Source of the DNA: Coturnix japonica
Lineage: Eukaryota > Chordata > Aves > Galliformes > Phasianidae
Assembly (NCBI RefSeq): GCF_001577835.2
Contig: NC_029519.1
Span: 35,230,775-35,294,774 of the forward strand
Length of the DNA stretch: 64,000 nucleotides
Reading direction: 5' to 3'
Positions within the stretch are counted from its first letter, which is position 1; each line of letters starts with the position of its first letter. The notes beneath the pieces are model-generated. The model had not been told where the DNA came from. It made no database searches and saw only the letters and a program-made list of their open reading frames with translations. Position numbers and translations under genes: made by a program. Below, one piece after another: positions 38,050 to 50,682 of the stretch.

Positions 38050-39344
38050 AGTTATGAGCATAACTGCACTTAACAACACTGTCATTGTCTTTCAATCCAT
38101 TTGCAAAGGTCATTTTCTTGGCTCGCTGTCCCAGTCCTGTCACTCCTCTTTTTTTGCACAATGCTGTTGGCTCCCTTTTCTACACTGAATGATATACAGA
38201 TGATTTCTCTTCGCTTTTCAAGCTGTCTCTTCTACAATATCAAGAAGTATTCTGTCACTGCCATCATATAAATCATGTCAGTCTTATAAAGATTGTGTGG
38301 ATGTGTTGTACATACAGTTTCAGGTTTTCACTCATGCGTAGCACAAAATTTCTCTGAAGACTCACAAGCCCACCTTGCTCTGCTTTGTCAGATATCTCTT
38401 CTTTGCCTCTAGGTTTGTCACTGAGCAAAACTACACAACAGTTTTCTACACACTTTCATAAAAATCAGTATCGTATTTTCTTCTTGCTCAACTTCCCTTG
38501 TGATCCAAGTATTTCATAATAAGCACTGTCAAGTCAAAACAGCCTTTTTGTTTCTGTGCAGTGCAAGCTATAATGTGGATTGGTTTTAGGTGCAGCAACT
38601 TAAAGGGTATTATTAATAATAAAAGCAGAGTAACCAAATTATTTTTCTTGTTCATAAGTCCAGAACTAACTTCCAGAAGTAGCTCAACATGTTTAATTCT
38701 CCAGACTAAAGTTTCTTAATATCTGTTGATTCTATGATTTTTTCTTCAGAGAGTAAGAGAAGAAGGGAAACTAGAACTGTATCTTTCATAGCAGATTACT
38801 GTTGCTGGCTTAGCAGTATTACCAGACAGCACGCTGAGGGCTTGCAGTCACCCTGCTCGTCTCCCTCATTGAGGACCATGCTGTGATGGGAGCACACTGG
38901 TATTTTTTACATGTTCCCCACCAGCATCTCAGACATACTCATCCACGGCGCTGACTGGACAAACAGTGGCCATCTCTGTTTGGGTTTTTTTTGCAACTGA
39001 AACGAGGTTGCACATGTTTCTGCATAATTGAGCTTTATTTTTTGAAGAACCAGTATGAACTGGTTATTTGTTTCTGTCCATTTTGGAAATGTGGTGATTT
39101 TGTCAACTCACATGTAGAAAAAGTGAGCATTCTGCTGTAAGTTATACCTTCAGAACAGCAGCTGGAAGTGATGAGACTGGAGCAGAATATAGGCTAATAA
39201 TCAGGGTATGTGATTAAGATTTTTAGAGAGTTACAGCATCACTGAGAGGTGAACAGAGCTAGAAAACTGGGAAATCTATATGTTTTCACTATTTAGCAGC
39301 CAGAATAACCACATTTTCATTCATGACCATGAAATGCCTGTTTT

Positions 39345-39440
39345 ATTCAAGAAAAACAGGTCCTGTCAAACAACTTTGAAAATTTTCTTTGGCAAGATTA
39401 CAAGTACAGTGGATAAAGATGACTCGATTAATGTAATACG
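39345..39440 (+). mobile_element. possible ancient CR1/L2-clade reverse-transcriptase fragment
   Basis: One frame reads SCQTTLKIFFGKITSTVDKD, resembling the SCxTNLxxFxDxVTxxVDKG block that lies just before the DFSKAFDTV motif in CR1- and L2-type LINEs. It is on the strand opposite to the CR1 fragment 250 bases downstream, so it is a separate insertion or a rearranged piece. Confidence 0.4.
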
Positions 39441-39689
39441 CTAGTTTATGTAGGGCATTTGTTTTATTCTGTGTGGCAGCCTACGTAAAAGAGGTGTTGT
39501 GTGGGAAGCAAGCAAATGTAATCTGGTTTTCTGTATAGTTGCTTACTATGACACAGCTCCTTGCAGTAAGCTTGTCTCCTTTCCTTGTTTTCCGTGACTT
39601 TATTCAGTCCTAGTGCCTTTAGTTTAAAGATGTCCAAATAGTTGAGACATTCGTAACACCAAATAATGGGTATGTGAACCAAAGCAGTT

Positions 39690-40085
39690 GGTCAAGGGTC
39701 TGTCCTTGAGCTCCACAAAGTCCCTGTCATCCCAGTTCTCCAGTCTGTCCAGGTCCCTCTAGATGGCAACAAGCACCTCTTGTTCCTGTGAGCCATTTGT
39801 ACCAGTACTGTGTGATCTTCAGACTTATTGAAGGTATGATCTGTCCCATCATCCAGATAATTAATGGACATGTTAAACATGACTGGAATACACTGCTGGT
39901 TAGAGACCTCCAGTTAGACTTTGTACCACTGATCACCATTCTGTGTTCCCGTCCATTCAGACAGTTTTCAGTAAACTTCACTGTCTGCTCATCCAGCTCA
40001 TATGTCATCATCTTCTCTATGAGGGTGTCGTGGGATACAGTGTTGAAAGCCTTTGTTAAGCCAAGGTGATTCTCAGTAATTTCGA
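39690..40085 (-). mobile_element. CR1 LINE reverse-transcriptase fragment, decayed
   Basis: The minus strand reads TKAFNTVSHDTLIEKMMTYE, then LDEQTVKFTENCLNGREHRM and VISGTKSNWRSLTSSV, the CR1 reverse-transcriptase block before the catalytic motif. A frame change follows; in the new frame YLDDGTDHTFNKSEDHT corresponds to the DLDDGTE…FADDT region, with the ADD catalytic pair altered to EDH. It is therefore inactive and old. Confidence 0.8.
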
Positions 40086-43000
40086 TACAATTCACAGCAC
40101 AATTCTCAGTACAATTGTTAGTAAAATTCTAAATTATATCTCCATGCACATAATGAAAAGCAAGATTGTACTGTCTTAGAGCTCAAGCACAGAAGCACTG
40201 ATAATAAAATGCCTTTTTAATCATGTAATAAATTTGGTTAATTATTGTGGCAGGCCATGAAGTTTTGGAATATTTATGCTTTTAAATGGTGGATTATACA
40301 CCCGATGAATACAACTATATATTTGGTCTTTAATATTCCAGATGACTTGATTTGCTAACTACAAACCCTATTAATCATTTGGATTTTAGATATTGGTTTT
40401 TAAAACAAATTGTAGTTACTATTTCTGTAAGGTACATGCCAGATTTCCCATAGATACATGCCTAATAGAGAAGCTGCACACCATGTGCCACCTCTTTTCA
40501 AGCTCACAGGTAGGGGACAAGATGGACTAAGGAGTACGTGCAAATGTTGTAGATTTTTACAGGTACACTTATGTACTATCAACTGAATTGAATCATACTC
40601 TGCATTGGGCTTATTCTCAATTGATGGTTTATGAGCATCATCTTATGATTGAATCACTACTTCATGTGTGTTTTATACAAGCAGGCATCTGAGAATACCT
40701 CCTTTAGAGAGAGAAGGCAAGTCTAACTTAGTGTATAGCTACAAAGGGATAGATCCCTGACAAACTGCTTTAGTTCCTGTGCCTTTAATTTTGGCATTCT
40801 GAATACATCAAGGCATCTGAGTTTACGCAAAGACCGGACTTTTAAAAATATGAGTTCATTGAGCATGCTTGCCAATGTTTGTAAAGGACTCTGGCATCCG
40901 ATTGGAGTGCTGACATTAGTTTCTATTAGTGTGTGATGAGACCCTTTGTTGTTGAAAGCATCGTATTTAATGGTATAAGTAGTCAGAGCAACTGGCTAAT
41001 AAAATGTAAGACGAAATAAAATCAGTTTTAATATGTTTGTAGGAGCTGGGTCATGACTTTTTTCAGCACAACAGTTGGAGTCACAGCTTGGAGAAACTTG
41101 AGAACATCTGTTATTTCTGTTTAAAAAAATTCAAGTACATTCAGTAGCTCACACCTTTGAAATTCCTTTGTGGGGGAGGAAGACAACTTGTCTCAACACA
41201 AAGCCGATTGACTCAGGATTTGGAGAACGTATGACTAGTTCATCTTGTAGGTCTGTCATAATTGCGACATGAAGGTTCTTTGGAGGGAAACTGAAAAGCT
41301 TTTTCTGTTGTGTAATCAATCAATGAAGTTAGTTGATTCCAGAAGGAAAGGATAAAGTGTCTTAAAAATTGCAATGCTTGGCAATTAGTTTTGCAAATAA
41401 GCTTACTTATTTTGTAAAGTACTTAAAGTAGCTGCCTTTAAAAAAGCCAGAACCGTAGCTGCAATTTTGAACTGCGATATAAGTGTATCTTTTTGTACAT
41501 TTTAAATGTCTGTTATCAAAACAACTAGCTTGCTTTACTTTTTTGAATGTGACAGTGAGGGTTCCTCAGCTGACCCTAAATCATTCAGTGTGCCAACACA
41601 ACACAGTGTAGGGCTGGGCAACATCTGTGCAACATCTTTTCCTGCCATTTAGTAATGGCAGCCTGTAGTGGGTACCTTCCTTTTGCTCTGGAATTTGCTC
41701 GTTCCTAGTCCTTTGTGCATTAGATCTCACAATCCAGGTACCAGTAGAATATATGAAGGCTGCAGCAAAACAAAGAGCTGACCACAAGTTTTGTAGTCCA
41801 AAGAACACATCTGAACCTGAGAGCATTTTTATTCCCAAGAACATGAGGATGCAAACTAAAACAGATAATGAATACAAGTGGGAAGAGAGAGCTCCACACA
41901 AGAAACAGTTCTGTACCTCATTCCCATTTTTATCTGTGCCTGTTTAGGCCACATCTCCAGCGAAATAGTGTTTTTCTTGCAAGTAGTGTATAATGTAACA
42001 GTTTTGGCAGCTGGGAGGCTGCAATCCTGTTTGGGAAGGTTAATCCATTGAAAAGAATGTGGTAGTTGAACAATAACTTCCCAGAAACCCTACAACAATT
42101 CACAAAGGAAAAGTTTAGCTATAGATTAACGGCAAATGAGGTGGGGTTTTTTTTGTTTGTTTGTTTGTATTGTTTTTTGACAGCTTAGACAAATTCAACA
42201 CTGATTCAGTTTAACTCACCACAATACATTTTGTTCTTCTTTTCCTAACAGAATGGGGGGCATTTCAGGAAAACAGTCATTTGGACACTTATTTTCCAGG
42301 AAAAATTTAGAAGAATTTTCCTAACTTCCTGTAAATAAAACAGGAATGTTGCAATTTAAATTAGGTTTAGTACAAATGAAAAAAAACAACAGCCTGTTTT
42401 GTGTTTTTGTTTTGTTTTGTTTTGTTTTCCTTTCTATCCACTGTATTCTTAGTACAGCTTAGTGAATTTTTTCGTGGTAATTTTTACATTATATCATCAT
42501 GTGTTTCTCTCTCCTGTCTTCTTCGTGCTTTCCCCTTACTCTCTTCATTTACTTTACTCTAATGTTTTATCAGTCACCCTCATTTCTATACACATTTTCT
42601 TGTCTTCATTCTACTACTTTTCTCCATTCACCCTTCCCATTCCTCTTCACCAGATTCACCAAAAGCACCCCCTCTTGCTTTTGTGAAGTTATTTTAAACT
42701 ACATTTGCCATTAACTTCCCTCACTCATAGCTGCATGCTGAGGTATGTTTTCCCTCACATTGTTGTCCTTCCTATCCCTTCCCTCTTCACTCAGCAGAAC
42801 CATGAGTTTGTTTTTCTAAATCCAGACTTCTTTCTTCTTTTTCCCTCAGTTATTTTGTTCCAACCTCAACTTTGTCCATAGGAGAGAGAATAAGACAGTA
42901 ATTGGATGGCATTCCTCTCTAAATGAGAAAGGTTACTTCTGCTCCTGTTGGTGTTTAGTCATTAATAAAGAGAGTTTACTTTGCAAATATTTGTCAGTAG

Positions 43001-44267
43001 TTTAGTTAAATAGTAACAGAAAGTATTTGGATTACAAATCTAAAAATCCTCCTGTGGTGGTTCAGGTGTTCTAGGTCATATGTGAAAGGGAAGGTCAGGA
43101 TATAAAGATGTAAAACCGGGTTTTGTTGTATAAACAACTGTTTATGCTACAACAACTACAAAAATATGCATATTAAAAAGTACTTGGATACTAGAAAATA
43201 AAAGTTAGAAATTACCTTATTAATACTTTAAAATATACTAAAACTAACTGAAAGAACACACACATTAAACTTAACACAATATAAAGCTTATTTTTCCCCA
43301 GAGGAGCAGAAATCATGGCCCGAGTACAAAAGTAGAGATAATTAGAGATTTGTTTCTTCACTACTTCCCAAAGTAAGGCTTAATTCTACAGTAATCTCTT
43401 TATGAACAACCAAATGTTAGTCAAGGATCCTCACAGATTTGAAAGTAGTATTTAGCCCATATTTTTAGTGTCTGAGAAAGATCTATGCTATATTCAGATT
43501 ACACTGTTTTGAAGATGTATCTTGGTATGATTTAATTTATCCTACGCTATAATTCAAGGGTATGACTTCATGGTACATTTACTAGCTTATGTTGTGACAC
43601 AGAGCAAGACTTCTCTTTCGTGACCAGTAAATCTCCAGAGCCCTTCTGTCTTCTAGTTAAGAAAGGGAGTTTGTATTGGGAATACAATGAATGACACATT
43701 GTGCTTGTGCATAAACTGATTATCCCAGAACAGTTTTGCCTTAGAGCATTTCAGCATTGTCTTGCCCCATTGCCAAGTGTACTTCAAGGATAAATGTTCA
43801 ACAAACTTGGGATTCATTTGACTGGGATGGATGATGAGCAAATTCACTTTGTCTTTTTTATTTCCAAAATGGTTTGTGGCCTTGCTGCAAGCTTGTTGGC
43901 TCTTTTATTTCCCAGGTTAGGTGGGAAAGAGGAAAGTAGCCAAGAGGAAAAATAGGTTCTGTTGTTAATTTTATTTTAAAAAGGACTAAAGTTTAGTGTC
44001 AACATTTTTGCTTGGATTTTATTGTGTTTGTAAGGTTAGAATTTACACTCTGCTGTATTTTTGCCCGAAAGGATCCATAATCCAAACGTACCTTATTCTC
44101 TGGTAATAAAGTTCTCAGATGGTATATGGCATGCCCAGGAGAATCTTAGATTTCACGGTGATGGAGAGCTTGTTTTAAATTGGATAATAGCTCTGAAAGA
44201 GAACTGAGCAGTCTAAAGCTGAGGGTCTCTTTTAAGGATAGTTCTTCAGTGGATGTCCTGCATGACA

Positions 44268-44328
44268 GTCACAGAATCATAGAATGAAAGGACTTTGAAG
44301 ATCACCTAGTTCCAACTCCAACAGTGGC
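44268..44328 (-). mobile_element. CR1 LINE, extreme 3' end
   Basis: About 60 bases on the minus strand match the CR1 terminus (GGAACTAGGTGATC, TTC, then ATTCTATGATTCTGTGA). Only the last part of the 3' UTR is present. Confidence 0.75.
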
Positions 44329-47300
44329 CCATTCCACAGTCTGGCCTAGGAAGAGAAAATGTTTTGCTGCTTGGTGGGTTGACATGCTATTACTTTCTGT
44401 TTATATTTAAAACAACACGGAAATAGAGAACCTTTATTTATCTTGGGCTGGTAAAAAGGCAAGAATGGTCTATATTGTGCCCCCATTTGTCCGAAAGCAA
44501 TGTGATTAGAACATTCATGCAGGTGCTAGATGCACAAGTCCATCTATTCACCGTTTGTAGGAAATTGAAAAGAAATGCCCCGATTGCCAGACTATTAAAA
44601 TGTTGCAGATTCCTGCTCATTTAGCAAAGCTTTGCATAGAATAATTAAGTATGCTTTGGACCAAGAAGCGTGTCCCTTTCTAGTGAGAGCAATTCCAAAG
44701 AAAAGGGAAGGTGGGGATATTAGTTTTTATGAAAAATTAGTATAGGATATTTGCCAAGTGAGGGGATGAAATCCGTGTGTCCTCCCTTGCATAGACCTAA
44801 GCACCAGACTGTAGAGGTTACTTTCTTTACAGGCAAAAACTGAAAATTGGACCATTCGATTGAGTATTTTAGGTGAAAGAGCAGCACCTGGCTTCTGTTC
44901 TTGAATCTGCTGAAGTGTGGTGGTGAGAACACTTCCTGCTCAGTTCTTCTGCAGTGAACCTGAAAGTTTTGTGGGGAGAGAAACTCAGCAGTTTCTGCAG
45001 GAACCCACCTGTTCACTGAAAACTTCTCCAGCGTGAATGGAATTCCTACTCAAAACCAAGAACACGTGTCCAAATGCACCCAGGTGACTAGGACAGAGGT
45101 CGTAGTTTAATTTGAATGGCATCCCTTTGATCTCAACATAACAGCCTATTTGCTCTTTTCAAACAAGCAGATCTATTTTGGACTATCCCTGAAGGATTTT
45201 AAAGCATATGGATCCATCTTAAAGCAAAACAAAATGTTTTTCTTAAGCTGCTGCAAATCTTTGCAGTGGCAGAAAGCAGTCTGTCTAATGCTTTGTTCCA
45301 AGTGAAAAACAACCCAAAAGTTCCTGAATTTCTTCAGTATGCAACAGGGATTTAAATCTGCCCTCCTTTTACAACAGGGATAGAGCACTGTGGCGGGATT
45401 GATGCCATGAATTTCTGAACTAGCAGAGAAGAGCCCAGGTACCTAATTAGCCTTCAGCTGCACCTGGAGATGAGGAGTGACTGCAGATGAGTGCTGTGGC
45501 AGGAGAGCGAGGAGGTGGAAAACTCAGTGTAGGGATAGTTAGTGCTTGAATGTAGGAAAGTAACAGGATGCTTGTGAACAGTGTTCTGAGAAAAAGTGGG
45601 GAAGCTGGAATAACCCAGCTGAGAGCAGAAACTGGTGCTTTCAGTCTGTGGTTTGAAAGGATGAAGGCTGAGGTTTAGCAACTCTGCAGAGACTTGTTCT
45701 GTGTGAAGGAAAGACCTGTTTGCTCTGCAGTGGAATTTAGCAAGGGTTGCAAGAGCTGGGGGGGGTTGTGGTCCAGAGTGAGAAGTGCTGGAGCAAGGCC
45801 TTGAAGGAGGCTGTGTTGCTTGTGGGGCCTATGCTTACTCTGAACAGAGCCTCCAGTTTGCACATTCTGTAGGGTTAGTATGGCAGCGCTGGTGTGGAAA
45901 GCTGCTGTTTGCAGATGGAGATTAGGCTCAACAAAGGCAAGTGTTCAGTGGTCCCTTGGCTGATGCTTCTGCTGACTTCCCCCACAAACTATTTCCTTCC
46001 CCAAAGAAAGATGTAACAAGTTCTATGCATGCCTGTGGCAGAGCAGTTGGTGCTGTATAGCTTGGTATTTATATTTCTGAGACAGTGCTTTTCTAGTTGT
46101 TTCCTGGCTTTCGTTATGAAAGAATTTTCTGTCCCCTTCATATGAGTAACTGATAATACCTAGGTGTATTGAATGAATACTGATGGATTTTTTTCTTCTT
46201 TTTAAAGGCTATGGTGAAGGTTCTTGAAACACTGCTTTCCAGAAGGGTTCCAGGTAGTGCTGTAGTTGAGAAGCTGATTGTTGCTGCTAGGAGTGCTTAA
46301 CTAGAACTTGCTTGGTCTGTGGGCCTTCCTGAGTCTGGAACATGGGACATTCAAGGGTTAGTGGTATATACACTGTATTTATACATAAGCAGAGAAGAAT
46401 TTTTATTCATTGCATGGTTTCAGCTGGCTTCACTCCTCAAAAAGAGGCCCAAATAATGTAATATTTTTTCTTAATCCAATTAATTGTATCTCTACTGGAA
46501 TTGTGAGGAAATCTATAGTTTACAGAGGCCTTTTCCTATCAGTGGCGTTTTCTGATAATGACACAGAGTGTGTCTTGCAGGCTCACATTATATTGGTGTG
46601 GTGATAAGAGTTGAATCTCATTGCAGAGCACTTGGATGAGATGCTTCTAGATTCAGGAAATCTGCTGAGGTCATTTCAGGGACTACTGTTTTGAACTTGT
46701 ATGTGGTCCCGCGGAGCTTTACCAGATTGCCTGTTTCCATTTAGAAGTTGTTCTGCTTAAAGAAAAAGCATCTAATTGATTTAGAGAAGATATGTCCCAA
46801 GCTTGTCTTGAGTGATGGTCTCTTTGGCAAAACCAGAATAGTCTTTCCGTTATGATACACATCTTGTCTCAACATAAGAATGTTCTTAGCTGCTCTTTCC
46901 CCTAGTAACTTGTAAATGTTTTATTTTTGTCATTCTGCTTACTTTTAAGTGGCACACACTAGAAAGTGTATTTTTTTTTCTCCCACAAAACAGGCTGAAG
47001 GAAGAAGCAGTGTTACTTATCTTCTGCAGTGACAGTGTGTAACATTAAAACATTAGCTTCTGCTAATTAGCAAAACATATTCTAACAAGAAATCCTACTA
47101 AAACTCTTTCATTACATCTATTGCTGTTAAACATTAACTTTCAGTTTGAATTACATGCTGGAAACAATTGCACTGGAAACATTTCTGTGATTAAGAAGTT
47201 ATTAAAAAAGTCACTAAAATCCTCCTTACACATACTTACATCATCTTGTGTTTTTATCTGTGTGTCTTAAAGCTGTAATGGCACTAGAAATAATACCTCA

Positions 47301-48530
47301 CAATGCATCTCTCCAAAATTCCCATTGGTGTGCTGAAAGGTAGTAATAAGATCATTAAGAACGCGCTCTCTTTATGCTCCCATAAGCTTTCCATTTATTT
47401 GCTTTTAGAGCTCTAAACTGCCGCAAAGTTGATATTTACAGCAAGATAATACATTACTAATAGAAATATGATGCACACTTACTCTTCCTGGTTATTAATA
47501 TTACTGTCTAGACACACATTGTATGTTCATAAGGATTATTTGCTTGCTAGACATGTGCAAATGTCAGGCACAGTTAGAATCTTTCCTGGAAGTGTTGAAA
47601 TTCAAAAGATTACACTGTCCTAAAAACTCGATTATGTACTAAACATTGAGGTCCCCCCCGTGTTTCCAGATGTTCCTTCAGAGTGTTGCTAGAAGCAATA
47701 GCAAGTAGGCTTTATGGTAGATGAGCATGATATACAGACTGGATAGCAACAATTTGGGCTGAGCCTACTGTGTATGTACAGCTCAGATTAGGGAGACATG
47801 CATGTTGTGCAGGTCTAGCAATGAATCGAGAGGTTCCAACTCCTGCACAGTCAAGAAGTGATTTGTGTTTGCCAGAGTGACTGAATTAGGCTTTCTACAA
47901 ATTCAGTCATGCATTGATGTCTGTGATGGTAGAAAACCAAAACCTTCAATTTGGATTCATTTCCAGGGCTCCAGGAGCAGGTATTCCAGCCATGACTTTA
48001 ATCTGCCTATACTACCAGACTTCTCCCTTTGTTTGCAGATAGGGAAAAAGACAACACTATTTTCTTTCCAGATGTTGCACTAGAACATGCTTTCATGTAT
48101 TTGATATAGTCTGAAGAGACACGTCAGCTTTCATCAGAGGAGGAGGTAGTAAATTTCATTGACAGCTTGTTTCTCACTGCTGGCAGTTCTCTGTTCCTAA
48201 CTCACAGATCAGTTTTCACTAAGGCCATTTCCAACGTTCCAAAATTGAAAGCAGTTTTAAAGAGCTGTTTGTTTTAAAAGCTGTCATAAAGCTGAGGAGA
48301 ATAAATGCTTTTTTTAGCTAGCCTCAGGCTGCCCATCTGGTCATTGGCTGTGCTCCTGGACGGGATAGGGACTCAACTTAGGAGCACAGAAAGTAAGTCG
48401 AGGCAAGTGCTGTTACTTAGTCCAGCATCTAGTTTTATTGTGGTTTGGTTGGAGTCTCAGTGGAGTTCTGCAATAATAAATTCAGCTATTTCATCGGGCC
48501 TTCAGGGTAACTATTACTGAAGATTTACTT

Positions 48531-48573
48531 CTTCTTTTTTTTTTTTTTTTTTTCTTTTTTTTTTCTTTTTTTG
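48531..48573. repeat. T-rich homopolymer tract
   Basis: About 40 bases almost entirely T, broken by a few C. A similar but shorter run lies at 28600-28682. No retrotransposed gene was recognised beside it. Confidence 0.9.
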
Positions 48574-49365
48574 AGGTGGGGGGAGGACAACGACTGAAAG
48601 TCTGAAAGTCCTCCAGGACCAGACAGTAGCATTTTATTCCCTGTCATGGTGTATCTCCCAGCAATGCTCCGTTTGTGTTGAGGATCACTGAGTAGCTGTA
48701 TAATGGAAGGAAAAACAAATGGCAAATGACTCTCAATTGCTTTTGTGTTGCGCTAACTGCACTAAGGCATTTGTTTAAATGAAAGCTTTTAGCACAAATA
48801 GCTATGCATACAGAAACCAATCAAGGTTTTGAGAGGTCCACCTAAAATTTCTATTTGCTTCCACAACAGCTGTAAGAATGAAATAAACGAAATAGTCTGA
48901 CAGGAACCATATGCCATTTCTTATGTTAGAGCAATAACAATCAACTCGTAGCACATTATTACACCAGAGTTAAAATGTTTGTAAGCTGTGTAATAAGGAT
49001 GTTTAGCAGTAAGTCTCTTGGAGGGTAAGGAACTCAAGCTGCATTTAATTGAATTCTTAATCTTTGAAAACACAGTCACATCAGGTCATAACACAAGGTA
49101 AGTTGTAACAGAAGAGAGTTAAGTGTAATGTTAATCAATACTTTATGCAACTTTCTCTGAAGTGCGTAACCAGTCGGTTTGGTTTGTGAATATACATAAG
49201 CGGTTTGGAAATAACACCCGGAATGTCTCATGTTTAAGTGGGGAGGAAACATATCCACAGGGAAAATGACTGGAATAAAGTTCATCACTTTATGCAAAAC
49301 TGTGATCAAGTAGAAATAAACTTCTACTTTTTGCTTGTTTAAAAATTGTATTCCTATTAATGGAT

Positions 49366-49555
49366 AATAATAGTATCACAGTCTTGTGCGGGTTGGAAGG
49401 GACCTTAGAGATCATCGAGTCCAACCCCCGGGATTCGAGTCTCTGTGTAGCAGAGCAGCACTTCTACCACTTGTGCCACAGGGGGGATTCAAGCCCCAGG
49501 CCCCAGTGTTGCAAGGCAGCATTCCTACCACTGCGCCACCGGGGGATATTAGTAT
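49366..49555 (-). mobile_element. tRNA-derived SINE with two tRNA-like units and a CR1 3' tail
   Basis: Read on the minus strand from 49546: CCCCCGG, box A TGGCGCAGTGGT (49538-49527) and box B GGCTTGAATCC (49495-49485) with tRNA-like spacing; then a second box A (TGGCACAAGTGGTAG, 49478-49464) and box B GACTCGAATCC (49441-49431), ending CCGGGGG, which pairs with the 5' CCCCCGG. A CR1 3' end follows (TTGGACTCGATGATCTCTAA, AGGTCCCTTCCAACC) to about 49376. Near-identical 10-base flanks (ATAATAGTAT at 49366, ATATTAGTAT at 49546; 9/10) may be a target duplication. CR1-tailed tRNA SINEs are known in birds (TguSINE1 of zebra finch) and in reptiles; membership in a named family is not established here. 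Confidence 0.75.
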
Positions 49556-50654
49556 ACATAGCAGAAAATATTGTATATGTGAATAACTTCTTATCCGATC
49601 TGTTTGGAAGAACAAAGCCTTATTTAAATAGAGGTAACTCTGGCAAGTCAGAACTAGTTTATGTTACAGTAAATTATTCTAGGCTTCTAGAAATTGAGTA
49701 TTTGGAGACAACTGCAGCTTAAGCACAAAGAAACAACAACCCTGAATTGTACAGAAAAAGATTAAAAGTGCCACCACAACCCTATCCAATATGCACCTTT
49801 TTATTACTGAGCTGCTAATGTAATCTTATGACTGTCAGTTCTGACTTTTATAAATGTAAATAATATAGCAAGGGAAATTAGAATTTGCTATACTTGCCAT
49901 ATGCAAGCCCATGCCTCAGGATGAAGACTTGTTAGAACTGGAGAGTTTTTACATTTGAATACCATGAAGGAAGAGCTTCATTACAGTTTTCCAAAACTGA
50001 GGAAGAGAAATAGAATTAGAGGCTTAGGGGAGCAGGTTTAGTTCTGCTTCACTTCCATTTAGTTCTTCAGGCTTATGTTTTCCATTTCTTCTGGCTTCCC
50101 AGTTATGCCTGACATCAGAGCATAAGGAAGGCTTACATAATTCTCACATCTTGCTCCTGAGTAATCTTTTAGATATCATGGATTTTCTTAAATGAATTTT
50201 TTCACAATCTTGTTAAAATAATAAAATTAAGGATGCTATCCTTCACCTGAAGCCATATCTGCCTAGTGGCATTTGCCTTCAGATTAGGAATATAAAGCAG
50301 CAGGAGATTGATTAAAATAAGATCTCGTTTCCTTGCAAATGTTACCACTGTTACATCCTGCTAAGTTCTGGCTTGGTTTGATATTGACTTTGAGTGCCTC
50401 AGTGATACCCAAGTCAAGAAGAAACGCAGCAATTTATTATTTTTGAATCAATTCCTGCCGAGGAGAATCTTGGGCAAATTGGGGTATATTCTGAGGGTAC
50501 TTTTAGGACCATTTGTAATAATTACAATAGATATTGTGGTGTGGGGCAGGATTAGAAAGAGGTGAAAGTACTGATTCCTAGGGAGGAATGAAACACAAGG
50601 CTTTCTACCTCTGGTTGTAACATTGCTGCTGTAGTAACAGCTCCAAATGCTATG

Positions 50655-50682
50655 TTTGTTTGTTTGTTTGTTTGTTTTTAAT
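50655..50682. repeat. (GTTT)n tetranucleotide repeat
   Basis: About six GTTT units. Related short tracts occur at 31972-31990 (AAAC), 42153-42168 (TTTG) and 42403-42427 (GTTTT). Confidence 0.85.

Noticed and set aside
49431-49538. Functional tRNA gene pair
   Set aside because: A and B boxes are present, but no clean anticodon stem or full cloverleaf forms in either unit, the second lacks its 5' acceptor arm, and the unit runs directly into a CR1 tail. A SINE explains it better.
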